A stretch of DNA of 64,000 nt from Lingula anatina (Eukaryota; Brachiopoda; Lingulata; Lingulida; Lingulidae). How positions within the stretch are numbered: position 1 is the stretch's first letter; the number at the start of each line of letters is the position of its first letter. The notes beneath the pieces were generated by a model, which saw only the letters and a list, made by a program, of their open reading frames with translations, did not search any database and was not told the DNA's origin. A program made the position numbers and the translations under genes. Below, in pieces: positions 44,306-56,519 of this stretch. Location of the stretch: positions 1-64,000 of the forward strand of contig NW_019776170.1 in the NCBI RefSeq assembly GCF_001039355.2, in the 5' to 3' direction.

Positions 44306-46734
44306 TTACATCAAGACAGTAAGGACAACAAATGAGGGCAAAAGCAAAATAGCAAAAAGAGGACGTGACATTTGGCCATCTGAAGCTACTTTCGTATCAT
44401 CCGAGTTAAAACTAATTGCTGAGTTTTTCACGGCAACCAGCCTCGTTGGTGCTCCACTCCCGTCAACATGAAGCATATGGAAGACAAATGCAGTGAATCC
44501 GATTGGTGGAAGCTTGTCGAGATTCGCCACGTTCTCTAGCGCGAGCAGCTTGGCGCGGAGAAAAGTCACGTGAGCCGGGCAAGATGTCGTCTGCCCTACA
44601 TCAAAACTGATTGTGTCACTTCCGACTCCGCTGATTTTTCGATTGTTTACCAACCACTCAGCTGCCTCTCCTGAGAAACCGGGGAAATGGACGAGAATTT
44701 GCCCTTGGTCGTTTATCCAATGGGTGCGGTTAGCAGTTCCAAGGTACTTCTCATGATCATCCACGTATTTCCCCCATCCACTGTACAAAAATACCATGGC
44801 ATTGTCCGGTATCCGACCGTTCTCATATTCCCAGTCATGTAGGTCTTTAACAGTCAACATGGCGTCTGGGTTGTTTGCAGCCTTTTTGGAAATGTCTACT
44901 CGGATCGCCGGACCAATGAGGGTGTGGGCCGGAATTTGATGGATTCGCCATGAATCTTTTATGAAGTGTGCGGGCGCATCTAAATGCGTCCCTCCATGCT
45001 CTGGACCACAAAAGTCGTTATACTCAACCCTGCAATGATATGTAGAATTTAACAGCTTTAAATTTCGTCGAGTTTGTCAGATATGAGAGAGTGAATGTCC
45101 CGATTCACAAATCAGAATGATATAACAAGAGGAAAATTTAATATACATTACACCGGGCCTACGAGGTCATAACGCAACGATCCAACGTTGCAATCGGTAT
45201 TATCTTCTGCAGGGAAATGATTGTCAATGGCGGATCAAGTATATGGCCACCTTTTAAAAAGCTTGTCGTCTAATCCCCTAATCTGTATTAGATAGATTCC
45301 CTGCAGGGATATGCTTCTCATACCTCATATTGCTATCCTATTAACCTTTTTATTTCGAAATAAATGTAAAACTTATGTTTGTATACGCACCACACAGAAT
45401 TGTTGCCTATCTTCATATATCCTTTTTGTACCGGAAGTAGTTTAAAGCTGGCCCTACCCGGCCACATCACCGTGCTGTTTCCAAGGGGATACGTAAGATC
45501 AACAACGTCTTCAGGACCGGGAGATATTTGGACTGTTTTGAATGCAATGATCCGCAAGGGGGCGCCGCTGCCGTCCTTTATATTGACAGGTAGCATGGCA
45601 ACTGAGTACCCTTTGGACGGAAGTTTATCTAAGTTTGCTACACTCTCTGCGTTAAAGATGTTCTTTTCATGGAGTGGAACGTGGGCCATATAAGAACTGC
45701 TTGGTCCTATTGAAGGACTATCAACTCCTACGGCTGAGATTTTCCTGTTCTCTGCTAGCCATTTGGCGGCGCTCTGGGATACAGAGGGAAAGTGCAGATC
45801 GTTTTTCCAATCACCTGCCCCATTATAACCGTAATATGCTGAACTGTTGGTGTGATATTTTCCCCAACCCGTGTATACGAACAAGATGGCACCGTCTGGT
45901 ATTTTGCCGTTGGCGCGTTCCCAGTTTTCTACATCTTTTACCTCAAGGTTATAGTCGCGGTTGAGTGCTGCTTTGGCAGAAATGTCGACCTTTATCGCCG
46001 GACCAAAAAACCTGTAAGGAGGAATGTCCTGCACGTACCATTTTCCGAGAGCAAAGTGCGCAGGCGCGTCCAAATGGGTGCCCTGATGTTCTGGTCGGCA
46101 TATATCATTGTCTTCTAGCCTAATAGGAAAGCAATGAATGACTGAAATTACCAACTGAAAAACGCTGCTTTCTCTGTGCAAAATGAATTTACGCTACGGA
46201 TTTTATTCACAATTTGCGGGAATGCGGAAAAGTAGCATCCAAAACCGAAAATAATATAGTGTATTATTAATACGGCTTGCCCTGTCTGTGGACCGTCTAT
46301 ATTTCCTCTATTAGTAAAAGTAGAGTTTCAACTTTTGGAGGAAGCAGACGATAAAAAACTTTTATCAAACTGAGACATGCACTAAAGCAGAATTTAAATG
46401 GAATAACAACTGTTCATAAGAGATTAAAATTCCACAATTAATACATTGTAAACTCATAGAAATATAATATACTCCATTTTACCACCAAAACATCGGTTGA
46501 AGTGCATCTTTATAGTCATTTTCGAGTGATACGTACCAACCTGCACCGTACTTCCACTCGGCCCTTCTAATACGTGTATAATGAAACTTCATGTTAAACC
46601 CAGGCCAAACTAGGGAGTCCTCTGACATGACATGACACGTACGTCATGTCTATGATTTCATGGGCGGCAGGACTCCAGTGCGCATGTGCAATATGGTTGC
46701 ATAGCAACGCAAACAGAATGGTAGATGGTGCCAT
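44306..46734 (-). CDS. Two-domain cyclase, copy 6 (own first exon frameshifted)
   Basis: Exons: A 46537-46734, B 45391-46119, C 44306-45029. Exons B and C are fully open. Domain 1 motif is HQGTHLDAPAHF; domain 2 motif is HGGTHLDAPAHF. The C-terminal tail (PLFAILLLPSFVVL) fits a GPI signal. Exon A begins normally (MAPSTILFALLCNHIAHAHW) but has a 7-nt insertion, a slipped GACATGA repeat near 46635-46645, which causes a premature stop. Copy 7 lacks the insertion. An intact exon A of the same phase lies upstream at 48329-48516. Spliced to exon B of this gene it would give a 546-residue protein. So this is either a pseudogene, a gene with a replacement first exon, or a sequence error. Confidence 0.8.
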
Positions 46735-48328
46735 TTTGACTGGAAAAAAGAAGAAAAATTATCATTTAATGTGGATAGTCGATATTCTGGATATTTTTTC
46801 AAAATTGTCCAAGTATAATGTAAGTCACATCAAGAAGCTGAGTATTATTATTATGCAGTTCGAAGTAACTTTATCACATCTAAGAACTTGTTTGTGCTGT
46901 TGAAATACATACACTATGTATTTATAACCTAAAAGTCTAAAAGCCTAAAAGTCCTTATATGTTGAGTTACAACGTTTGGTAGTACGGGAAAAAGTCATTC
47001 TTACACTCAATGCACATAAGAAAAAAATCTTCTGATTGACACGTTTTATAGTAAACCCGCATGACAACTTTTGAATAATGAATCTGAAACGTCGCAAGAC
47101 CCAGGTGAATTTTTAAGGTATAAAAACACAGCATAAACTTAGACATACTCGGCACTTGATATGAACCCTGAAGTCAAGAAAACTTAGTTTGTTACATTTA
47201 TAGCGTTACCGTTTTTCAGAAAATGAGCACAGATTCTGTCCACTATTGAATTTAGCCAGACAGGGCATTTGCTTGGAATTTTTCACTGATTGGGTCGGAA
47301 TGATATACGGAATAGCACTGCCTTGTACTCGTAACTTAACCTGTAGCAACAAGTCTGGAAAATAAACTAATGTATACTAAAACAGGGGGCAAAACTTCAG
47401 CGTAGAATAAATATTTATTGCCATATGCTCCGTACTCTCGGGGTAGACATAACTAAAACAAAAGACTTCGTTGTGCTTAAATAGGCCCCGACTATTACTT
47501 GCCATGCATTTTGAAAGGACACTCCCAGCGTTGAATAGTGTTAAACTCAATGTTATCTAACATTAGTATAAATAAAACAGAAAGTATTACTATAAAGCCC
47601 CAATGAATTTTTACAATTTTGCATGGTAAACATCAAACAATCAAACAAAAAATCTGTTTTGTGTCTTTCTTGTTTGATTTTAGTCATTGTTTGGATGGTA
47701 CCCTTGAGAATGATATAAAAGATTTGAAAATTATCTAGCAAATCTAGCCATCTGTTGGTGGACATACCTTGAATTTTATTGTCTCCAGAACGTCAAAGGA
47801 ACGAGTTCGAGCTCTGGCGATTCCGCCTCTCCCGATTACCGTTGAACGTCGACTCGAACGTGCGGTATTTGCCAGAGATCTTTCATCCCGCTCTTGTTTA
47901 TTGGATCACATTCAAGTCGTTGTTAGCAAAAATAGGCCCCATTCCCATAGACACCATCGGTCTTCGAAGATCGATCCAAATCCATGGGGACTGTTGCAGA
48001 AGGCAATTGGCTTAAAAGATAAACACGCGGCCCCCTGGCGTTAAGCAGAATACATATAAACTGGTGATTATATGGATTAAATAGAAGACATGTTTTTAAA
48101 ATCTATATGTTGTTATCCCACTAGACAAATATTATCGATGCACATATCAAATTTTTTAGGCAGAGAACGGTAAATTTTAAGTGCATTGGCACCTTACAGT
48201 GGAAGTATATACAGTGCATATGCAATGTCGTGGTGTTGGCCTAGGTGCTGTCGTTGTATCTGAAAATGAGCGTGGCGGTAAACACAATTTTAAATGGTTC
48301 TTTATAGCCATTTTCAAGTGATACATAC
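46735..48328. other. Spacer upstream of copy 6, no gene seen
   Basis: Paralogous to 56520-58440 upstream of copy 7. Two insertions present in the copy 7 flank are missing here (compare about 47487 and 48005), so it provides empty sites. No coding exon is recognised. Confidence 0.5.
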
Positions 48329-48516
48329 CATCTAGTGCCAACCAGGCCCCTCTGAATACGCGTATAGTGAAATTTCATTTTAGACCCAGCCCAAACTGGG
48401 TAGTCCTCTGCGTATGTCATGTCTATGATTTCATGGGCTGCAGGGCTCCAGAGCGCATGTGTAATATGGCTGCGCATGCATAGCAACACAAACAGAAGGA
48501 AAGTAGCTGGCGCCAT
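48329..48516 (-). CDS. Orphan cyclase exon A (possible alternative first exon)
   Basis: ATG at 48516 opens MAPATFLLFVLLCMRSHITH, then the signal-peptide end, then WSPAAHEIIDMTY, ending at donor TG|GTATGT (48329) in phase 2. It has a 6-nt in-frame deletion relative to copy 5 (MTYAEDYPVWAG). The next downstream cyclase sequence on the minus strand is copy 6, and no exon B or C of its own exists. It is either a leftover of an unequal duplication or an alternative first exon for copy 6. Confidence 0.7.
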
Positions 48517-48789
48517 TTTGACTGAAAAACAAATAAAAGAGACATGCAACTTTCTATTATAATCCTCATACTGTAAGACACGCAATAAAAACACTGATTA
48601 ATTTCAAGTATTTTGCATAGGCCTATATGATTAACATGTATAAAAACTTGTTTGTGCAAATGCAGGTACTTTGTACATTTGAATACAATATACATGTATA
48701 CCCTGGATGTCCATTTGCTCGTTCTCTATTGCCTTCACAACATTTTGCAATTAAAACAATAAAAATCACATTGTATATTCAATGCGCAA

Positions 48790-48790
48790 A

Positions 48791-48824
<34 letters not shown>

Positions 48825-48833
48825 AAAAAAAAA
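48790..48833. repeat. Poly(A)-rich tract
   Basis: A run of about 40 A with one G. A longer, interrupted A-rich counterpart lies at about 50435-50500. Confidence 0.95.
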
Positions 48834-49722
48834 TCCCAAACATGAACACTATTTTATAGAAACGCAACTCACGTGAACTTCTGCACAATGAATCTGAGAC
48901 TTCACCGAATCAGAACGAATTTAAAAAACGCAGACTTTTAAGCCTTCTGAACTAAAAGCCAGCTTGTACATTTTGTGACCTCGTGATTGCCAAACGTACC
49001 TTGTTCCAAAACATCGTTTGTTACTTTTATGTACAGGCGCAGTGTGTTGGCACATACATGTAGGCCTATAGATAAACTGTATCTGTCGTCGTTGACATGC
49101 TTTTTTTTTTTACTTCACCGTTACTGCAATTGATGGAAAACCGTGTTACTCATTATTTTATAATAGCATGTACAGCTACTAAGATTTTTTAAACTCATAG
49201 AGAGGGCAAAGAATTTGCCCAATGGCAAGTTTAATCAGATGAGGTATTGTCACTCATGGGTGGGGGAAGTAGGTACCTATATTAAATATTGTTTTCCTTT
49301 TCAGTCTGTGGCTTCGTGCCTGGAACGAATTACATGCATGCCAGAACCAGCGTTGCGAACTGCAGAACAGAATAAATATTTATTGCCATCTGCTCTTTAC
49401 TAGACACGACTAAGTCCAAACACTCCGTTCTGCACAAATATTATACTGTAATATACTATAACTTGTCATGAACTTTGGAAGAATACTACCAGTTGGACTA
49501 TTGAATTGAAATAAAGGCAAAATTACTCTGGACTCTTGTCATGTTGATCTGATTATTAATTCAGGGTTGTATTCCTTACAAGACTTACATAAACCAATCA
49601 GAAAAGAGGACCATTAATAAGCCAGTTGTTTTCCATTTTTTGCTACTTTATTATTTCTCAGTTATAACGCCGAGAATAATTTAAAATATAGGTACAGTAC
49701 AATATAATCTATCTGTTGTAAT

Positions 49723-49884
49723 CAGGCCCGTAGCCAGCGATTTCAAAAGGGGGGTTCTTTTTCTAAAAATGTGGACCTTTTACTATGAAACCCTCGTGTA
49801 CTTAGATAAAATTTCACCCAAAGGGGACCTTTTCCAAGCAAAAAAGAGGGTGGTTCTTTCTTTCCCCCCCTGGCTACGGGCCTG
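49723..49884. mobile_element. MITE with CAGGCCCGTAGCCAG ends, second copy
   Basis: Same insertion as 43288-43448, carried along by the segmental duplication. Flanked by GTAAT/GTAAT. Confidence 0.75.
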
Positions 49885-50309
49885 GTAATGTACTGGGTAC
49901 CACCAAGTAGCCATACCTTTGCCTTCTTACCGTCTCCCGAACGACACTGGAAAATTAGGGTTGGTTTCACATCTAATGAAACTAAATAATTATTTTATTT
50001 GGTGTCAAAACTAGAAAAAGGCTATCACGGCACTCAGTATCTTTGATACTGGTACAGTGTATCACTCTGGAACATAATGAAATATAATGTGGGAAAATAC
50101 TTGGGCGTTTATAACCAATACAATCAAATAACAAGGTTTTACTAAAAAAATGTTATGTATACACATTCACTTGGATAAAATAGTCTTACAATTTCATGTN
50201 AACATGTAATTTTAATTTTCATTTTTTTTATATTTCAATGGCGCTACTACAGGGCAAAAGATTCCCGATTTTATACATTTGTATTTTATTGGCTTAATAA
50301 ATTATTATT

Positions 50310-51990
50310 ATTATTGTACATTTGAATACAATATACATGTATACCCTGGATGTCCATTTGCTCGTTTTCTATTGCCTTCACAACATTTTGCAATTAAAAC
50401 AATAAAAATCACATTGTATATTCAATGCGCAAACAAAAAAAAAAAAAAAATAAAAAAATAAATAAATAAATAAAAAAAAGAAAAAAAAAAGAAAAAAAAA
50501 ATCCCAAACATGAACACTATTTTATAGAAACGCAACTCACGTGAACTTCTGTACAATGAATCTGAGACTTCACTGAATCAGAACGAATTTAAAAAAACGC
50601 AGACTTTTAAGCCTTCTGAACTAAAAGCCAGCTTGTACATTTTGTGACCTCGTGATTGCCAAACGTACCCTGTTCCAAAACATCGTTTGTTCCTTTTTAT
50701 GTACAGGCGCAGTGTGTTGGCACATACATGTAGGCCTATAGATAAACTGTATCTGTCGTCGTTGACATGCTTTTTTTTTTACTTCACCGTTTACGCAATT
50801 GATGGAAAACCGTGTTACTCATTATTTTATAATGGCATGTACAGCTACTAAGATTTTTTTTAACTCATAGAGAGGGCAAAGAATTTGCCAAATGGCAAGT
50901 TTAATCAGATGAGGTATTGTCACAGATGGGTGGGGGAAGTAGGTACCTATATTAAATATTGTTTTCCTTTTCAATCTGTGGCTTCGTGCCTGGAACGAAT
51001 TACATGCATGCCAGGCCAGCGTTGCGAACTGCAGAACAGAATAAATATTTATTGCCATTTGCTCTTTACTAGACACGACTAAGTCCAAACACTCCGTTCT
51101 GCACAAATATTATACTGTAATATACTATAACTTGTCATGAACTTTGGAAGAATACTACCAGTTGGACTATTGAATTGAAATAAAGGCAAAATTACTCTGG
51201 ACTCTTGTCATGTTGATCTGATTATTAATTCAGGGTTGTATTCCTTACAAGACTTACATAAACCAATCAGAAAAGAAGACCATTAATAAGCCAGTTGTTT
51301 TCCATTTTTTGCTACTTTATTATTTCTCAGTTATAACGCCGAGAATAATTTAAAATATAGGTACAGTACAATATAATCTATCTGTTGTAATCAGACCCGT
51401 AGCCAGCGATTTCAAAAGGGGGGTTCTTTTTCTAAAAATGTGGACCTTTTACTATGAAACCCTCGTGTACTTAGATAAAATTTCACCCAAAGGGGACCTT
51501 TTCCCAGCAAAAAAGAGGGTGGTTCTTTCTTTCCCCCCCTGGCTACGGGCCTGGTAATGTACTGGGTACCACCAAGTAGCCATACCTTTGCCTTCTTACC
51601 GTCTCCCGAACGACACTGGAAAATTAGGGTTGGTTTCACATCTAATGAAACTAAATAATTATTTTATTTGGTGTCAAAACTAGAAAAAGGCTATCACGGA
51701 ACTCAGTATCTTTGATACTGGTACAGTGTATCACTCTGGAACATAATGAAATATAATGTGGGAAAATACTTGGGCGTTTATAACCAATACAATCAAATAA
51801 CAAGGTTTTACTAAAAAAATGTTATGTATACACATTCACTTGGATAAAATAGTCTTACAATTTCATGCTTTTTTCGCTTATCGTTTTGATACCGAGCAAC
51901 TTAATTCATTAGAAGTTTAGAGGGCGTGTTCTCTTTTATAATCTGTATTTGAAAAACGATTTTAATCACAGGTCGAGTCTGGACCTTTGC
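50310..51990. repeat. Third flank unit (no exon A)
   Basis: Near-identical to 48660-50199 after the single n at 50200 and a 110-bp unique piece. The right end continues past the previous unit to sequence equivalent to 43740-43890. It may be an allelic duplicate left in the assembly. Confidence 0.75.
51392..51553. mobile_element. MITE with CAGRCCCGTAGCCAG ends, third copy
   Basis: Same insertion as 49723-49884, flanked by GTAAT/GTAAT. Confidence 0.75.
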
Positions 51991-51993
51991 ATA

Positions 51994-52208
51994 GACCCCA
52001 TTCCCAGAGATTAGATCGATCTATTTTAGATCGACTTAACGCCCTGGGGGTTCACGCTAAATAGCTGTCAGCCGAGTGGGCACGAAAGTTAATTACCCCC
52101 TTACAGCTTGTAGTAAGCGGGACGGACATTTAAGCCGGATTATCTGACAGTAATCTAGTGAGACTCACCGCGGTGATAGATCGATCTAAAAGCTCTGGGA
52201 ATACGCCC
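51994..52208. mobile_element. Harbinger-like MITE with empty site
   Basis: It begins GACCCCATTCCCAGAG and ends CTCTGGGAATACGCCC. ATA flanks it on both sides. The paralogous site near 43893 reads TTGCATAATCTTGC without it. A related element with TAA duplications lies at 60472-60695. Three-base AT-rich duplications fit the PIF/Harbinger group. Confidence 0.75.
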
Positions 52209-52563
52209 ATAGTCTTGCATCGCATTCAAAATCAATACATGTACAGAACCGTGAGCAAAGGTTCGTGCCTGCTGGGGTCGGTAGCTCAGCTGATAGATAA
52301 CAATGGAAGCGTGCTTAAAATATACTGTAATATTTATTATGATTGTGTGTAATTTCTCACTTAATAACTCACTTAATATTTGAGACTGTTAAAAAAACTC
52401 TGAAAAAAATCGATCTTTGTCGTCTATTATCCTCGAAGCATGTTCAGGAGTCTGTCTCAAGATATCGAAATAAAGTCAAAAGAGCGAAAAACCCCTACTA
52501 CCGGTATATACATGTAGACTTTTCATCAATCATTTACATTTTTCAATTTAAAAAGACCTGCCT

Positions 52564-53464
52564 ACGGAGCTTTGTTAGTATCATATTAACTTTTTTTATT
52601 TTCATTAAAGTTTTATGTCATGGAATTTTCACCGCGGTGAAAATTATTTTCACCGTGGTGAAAAATAATTTACACCGCGGTGGAATCAATTTTCACCGCG
52701 GTGGAAAATAATTTTCACCGCGGTGGTAATTCCTGGCCATCTCGGCCCGGGTAATGCATACATGTAGGTTATACGAATCCAACAATTACCAGATGTCTGG
52801 AAAGGACGTTGATAAAGACAAGCATATGCACATGCACGCGGTTTAACCGGTCTATGTGCCAATCATCCCAGGAATCTGGAGGAAGCGGGCAGTATTCGAA
52901 TAGATTAAAAATCACTGAAATGCTGCAATGTTGTACGTGGCTTTTCCCTTTATAATAACTTGTGCATTATTGGGAATATTGGTAGAAAAAAAAACTTTTC
53001 CGAAGAAACCGAGATTACATCTATTAAGATGAGATCTAAGAAACACATCACAAAATATTTAGTAATAACAATGGGATTCCCTTTGCATAAAACTGCAAGC
53101 GGGACTTTAATTTCATAGGTGGTAAATATAGATGGGAAACTTAAGTTAACGGCAGTGGCCCCACGAACAGATCCACCAACCTTGTGTGTATGTAACAATA
53201 GCATGCACCGAAACGGAATCTGGCAAATGTAAGGTTCTCATTACCTATTCATCACCCGGGCCGAGATGGCCAGGAATTACCACCGCGGTGAAAATTATTT
53301 TCCACCGTGGTGAAAATTAATTCCCACCGCGGTGTAAATTATTTTCACCGTGGTGAAAATTATTTTCACCGCGGTAGAAATCATTTTCACCGCGGTGAAA
53401 ATTCCATAAAATAAAACTTAAATGAAAATAGAAAAAAGTTAATATGATACTAACAAAGCTCCGT
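52564..53464. mobile_element. 901-bp TIR element with 8-bp target duplication
   Basis: It is flanked by ACCTGCCT at 52556-52563 and at 53465-53472. It starts ACGGAGCTTTGTTAGTATCA and ends with its reverse complement. The arms extend about 190 bp each and contain a ladder of CACCGCGGTG palindromes, some reading CACCGTGGTG, at about 22-bp spacing. The arms end at CCTGGCCATCTCGGCCCGGG and its complement. The interior (about 52745-53265) has no recognisable transposase; an 84-residue minus frame there lacks known motifs. Eight-base duplications are typical of hAT and P superfamilies. Confidence 0.88.
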
Positions 53465-53518
53465 ACCTGCCTGCATTTATGACAGTTTTTTTCATGCATG
53501 CTTAAATTTTGCAATGAC

Positions 53519-56500
53519 TTACAACAAGACAATAAGGACACAAAATGAGGGCAAAAGCAATATAGCAAAAAGAGGACGTGACATAGGGCCATCTGAAGCT
53601 ACTTCATCCGAGTTAAAACTAATTGCTGAGTTTTTCACGGCAACCAGCCTCGTTGGTGCTCCACTCCCGTCAACATGAAGCATATGAAAAACAAATGCGG
53701 TATATCCAGATGGCGGAAGCTTGTCGAGATTAGCCACAATCTCTAACGCGAGCCGCTTGGCGCGGAGAAAAGTCACGTGGGCCGGGAAAGATGTCGTCTG
53801 CCCTGCATCATAACTGATTGTGTCACTTCCGACTCCGATGATTTTTCGATTGTTTACCAACCACTCAGCTGCCTCTCCTGAAAAACCGGGGACATGAAGG
53901 AGAGACTGTCCTTGATCATTTTCCCAGTGGGTGCGGTTAGCAGTTCCGAGGTACTTCTCATAATCATCTACGTATTTCCCCCATCCACTGTACAAAAATA
54001 CCATGGCATTGTCTGGTATCCGACCGTTCTCATATTCCCAATCATGGAGGTCTTGAACAGTCAACACGGCGTCCGGGTTGTTTGCGGCTTTTTTGGAAAT
54101 ATCCACTCGAATGGCCGGACCAATGAGGGTGTGGGCCGGAATTTGATGGATTCGCCACGAACCTTTGATGAAGTGTGCAGGCGCATCTAAATGGGTCCCA
54201 GCATGCTCTGGACTACAAAAATTGTTAAAATCCACCCTGCAATGATATGTAGAATTTTACAGTTTTAAATTTTGAGTGTTTGTCAGATATGAGAGAGTGA
54301 GTGTCCCTATTCACCAATCAGAATGATATAACAAGAGGAAATTTCAATATATTATACGGGGCGTACGAGGTCATAACGCAACGATCCGATCGGCATCGCT
54401 TACATTTACAGGTATTATCTTTGACAGGGAAAATGAGTGTCAATGGCACAACAGCCATTCACAACAGCGGACTATCAAGTCCGCGGATCAAATATAGCCA
54501 CCCGTTTAAAAAGCTTGTCGTTTTATCCCCTTATCTGTACTCAAAGGATTCCCCGCGGGGATTACCCAACAAGCATTCATGTGGGTCGACTGTATTTGAT
54601 CCGCGGTCCTCTGACCAGTCACGTGACCAGGTTACCAGGTCACTGAAACTCATTTCCTTGTTGAAGACCAGTCTTACCGATCACAACGACGTGTCGAGGA
54701 ATTATTACCTGGTAGGTCCAGTATATAAGACTGATAAGATTTTTCCTATGATGCTAGTCAGGCATATTCGCTTAAGGAACCGTCACCATGGACAGAAATG
54801 GCATTTTAAGGTATAACAACTGTTCATTTGGCCCAAAAAAGGATTTCCCTGGGGAAAACGACAAATTTCGCCATACTTACCAATGGTTAATGAATCCGTT
54901 CCAACATTCAAAGTAAGTTCTTATTTTATTTTCCAAAAAGTTTGTTTAATTTTGCAATTGTCTCCTAAAAATAATTATTAAGGTAGCCATCTATGGAGGC
55001 CACGTGGTGACGGCAAGCAAAGATTCCAGGATAATTGCGTTTTGGTAATAAAATAGAAATAACTATATTTCTATAAGTTGTTTACAATGTATTTCTTGTG
55101 AAATATGCTTCTCATATCTCATATTTCTATCCTATTAACCTTATTATTTCGAAATAAATGTAAAACTTATGTTTGTATACGCACCACACAGAATTGTTGC
55201 CTATTTTCATATATCCTTTCTGTACCGGAAGTAGTTTAAAGCTGGCCCTACCCGGCCACATCACCGTGTTGTTTCCAAGGGGATACGTAAGATCAACAAC
55301 GTCTTCAGGACCGGGAGATATTTGGACTGTTTTGAATGCAATGATCCGCAAGGGGGCGCCGCTGCCGTCCTTTATATTGACCGGTAGCATAGCAACTGAA
55401 TATCCTTTGGTTGGAAGTTTATCTAAGTTTGCTACACTCTCTGCGTTAAAGATGTTCTTTTCATGGAGTGGAACGTGGGCCATATAAGAACTGCTTGGTC
55501 CTATTGAAGGACTATCAACTCCGACGGCTGAGATTTTCCTGTTCTCTGCTAGCCATTTGGCGGCGCTCTGTGATACCGAGGGAAAGTGCAGATCGTTTTT
55601 CCAATCACCTGCCCCATCATAACCGTAATATGCTGAACTGTTGGTGTGATATTTTCCCCAACCCGTGTATACGAACAAGATGGCACCGTCTGGTATTTTG
55701 CCGTTGGCGCGTTCCCAGTTTTCTACATCTTTTACCTCAAGGTTATAGTCGCGGTTGAGTGCCGCTTTGGCAGAAATGTCGACCTTTATTGCCGGACCAA
55801 AAAACCTGTAAGGAGGAATGTCCTGCACGTGCCATTTTCCGCGAGCAAAGTGCGCAGGCGCGTCCAAGTGGGTGCCCTGATGTTCTGGTCGGCATATGTC
55901 ATTGTCCTCTAGCCTAATATGAAAGCAATGAATGACTGAAATTACCAACTGAAAAACGCTGCTTCTTCTGTGCAAAATGAATTTACTCAACGGATTTTAT
56001 TCATAATTTGCGGAAATGTGGAAATGTAGCATCCAAAACCGAAAATAATATAGTGTATAATTAATACGGCCTGCCCTGTCTGTGGACCTTCTACATTTCC
56101 TCTAACTAAAAGTAGAGTTTCAACTTTTGGAGGAAGCAGACGATAAAAAAACTTTTATCAAACTGAGACATGCACTAAAACAGAATTAAAATGGAAGAAC
56201 AACTGTTCATAAGAGATTAAAATTTCACAATGAGTACATTGTAAACTCATAGAAATATAATGTACTCCATGTACCACCAAAAAATCGGTTGAAGTGCATC
56301 TTTATGGTCATTTTCGAGCGATACGTACCAACCTGCACCGTACTTCCACTGGTCCCTTCTAATACGTGTATAATGAAACTTCATGTTAAACCCAGGCCAA
56401 ACTAGGGAGTCCTCTGACATCACGTACGTCATGTCTATGATTTCATGGGCGGCAGGACTCCAGTGCGCATGTGCAATATGGTTGCATAGCAACGCAAACA

Positions 56501-56519
56501 GAATGGTATATGGTGCCAT
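53519..56519 (-). CDS. Two-domain cyclase, copy 7 (intact)
   Basis: Exons: A 56329-56519, B 55185-55913, C 53519-54236, giving 545 residues. The signal peptide is MAPYTILFALLCNHIAHA. Domain 1 motif HQGTHLDAPAHF and domain 2 motif HAGTHLDAPAHF are complete. Both domains keep the later His, the Glu before VANLDKLP, and GSGAPxR. The tail (PLFAILLLPSFCVLIVLL) after ASDG fits a GPI-anchor signal. Exon B is 15 nt shorter than in copies 1-4. Donors are TG|GTACGT and TG|GTGCGT, phase 2. With copy 6 it forms a duplicated block of about 4-5 kb including both flanks. This is the intact reference for the copy 5-7 subfamily. Confidence 0.92.
54470..54610. repeat. Inverted repeat in intron B-C of copy 7
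   Basis: CCGCGGATCAAATA near 54480 pairs with TATTTGATCCGCGG near 54590. The corresponding intron of copy 6 has a diverged version (GGCGGATCAAGTATATGG) without the right arm. Confidence 0.45.

Larger units (their letters stand above)
48060..50199. repeat. Second flank unit (with orphan exon A)
   Basis: Related to 40490-43740 but lacking the Helitron-like insertion. Its right part (48660-50199) is near-identical to 50310-51870, and the two are separated by a single n at 50200. Confidence 0.8.

Noticed and set aside
47769-48044. Plus-strand frames of 78-91 residues
   Set aside because: They overlap each other in different frames, sit in a duplicated spacer, and the 58-kb paralog does not preserve them.
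52270-52310. Possible tRNA gene (GGGGTCGGTAGCTCAGCTGATAG)
   Set aside because: Only the 5' half resembles a tRNA. No anticodon arm, T arm or acceptor pairing could be found downstream.
52620-52730. Regular palindromes taken as a CRISPR or operator array
   Set aside because: They are paired with an inverted set at 53270-53400 and enclosed by terminal inverted repeats and an 8-bp duplication, so they belong to a transposable element.
54301-54816. Plus-strand frame of 171 residues, one of the longest on that strand
   Set aside because: It lies in intron B-C of copy 7, runs through an inverted repeat, has no family motif and no matching frame in the copy 6 intron.
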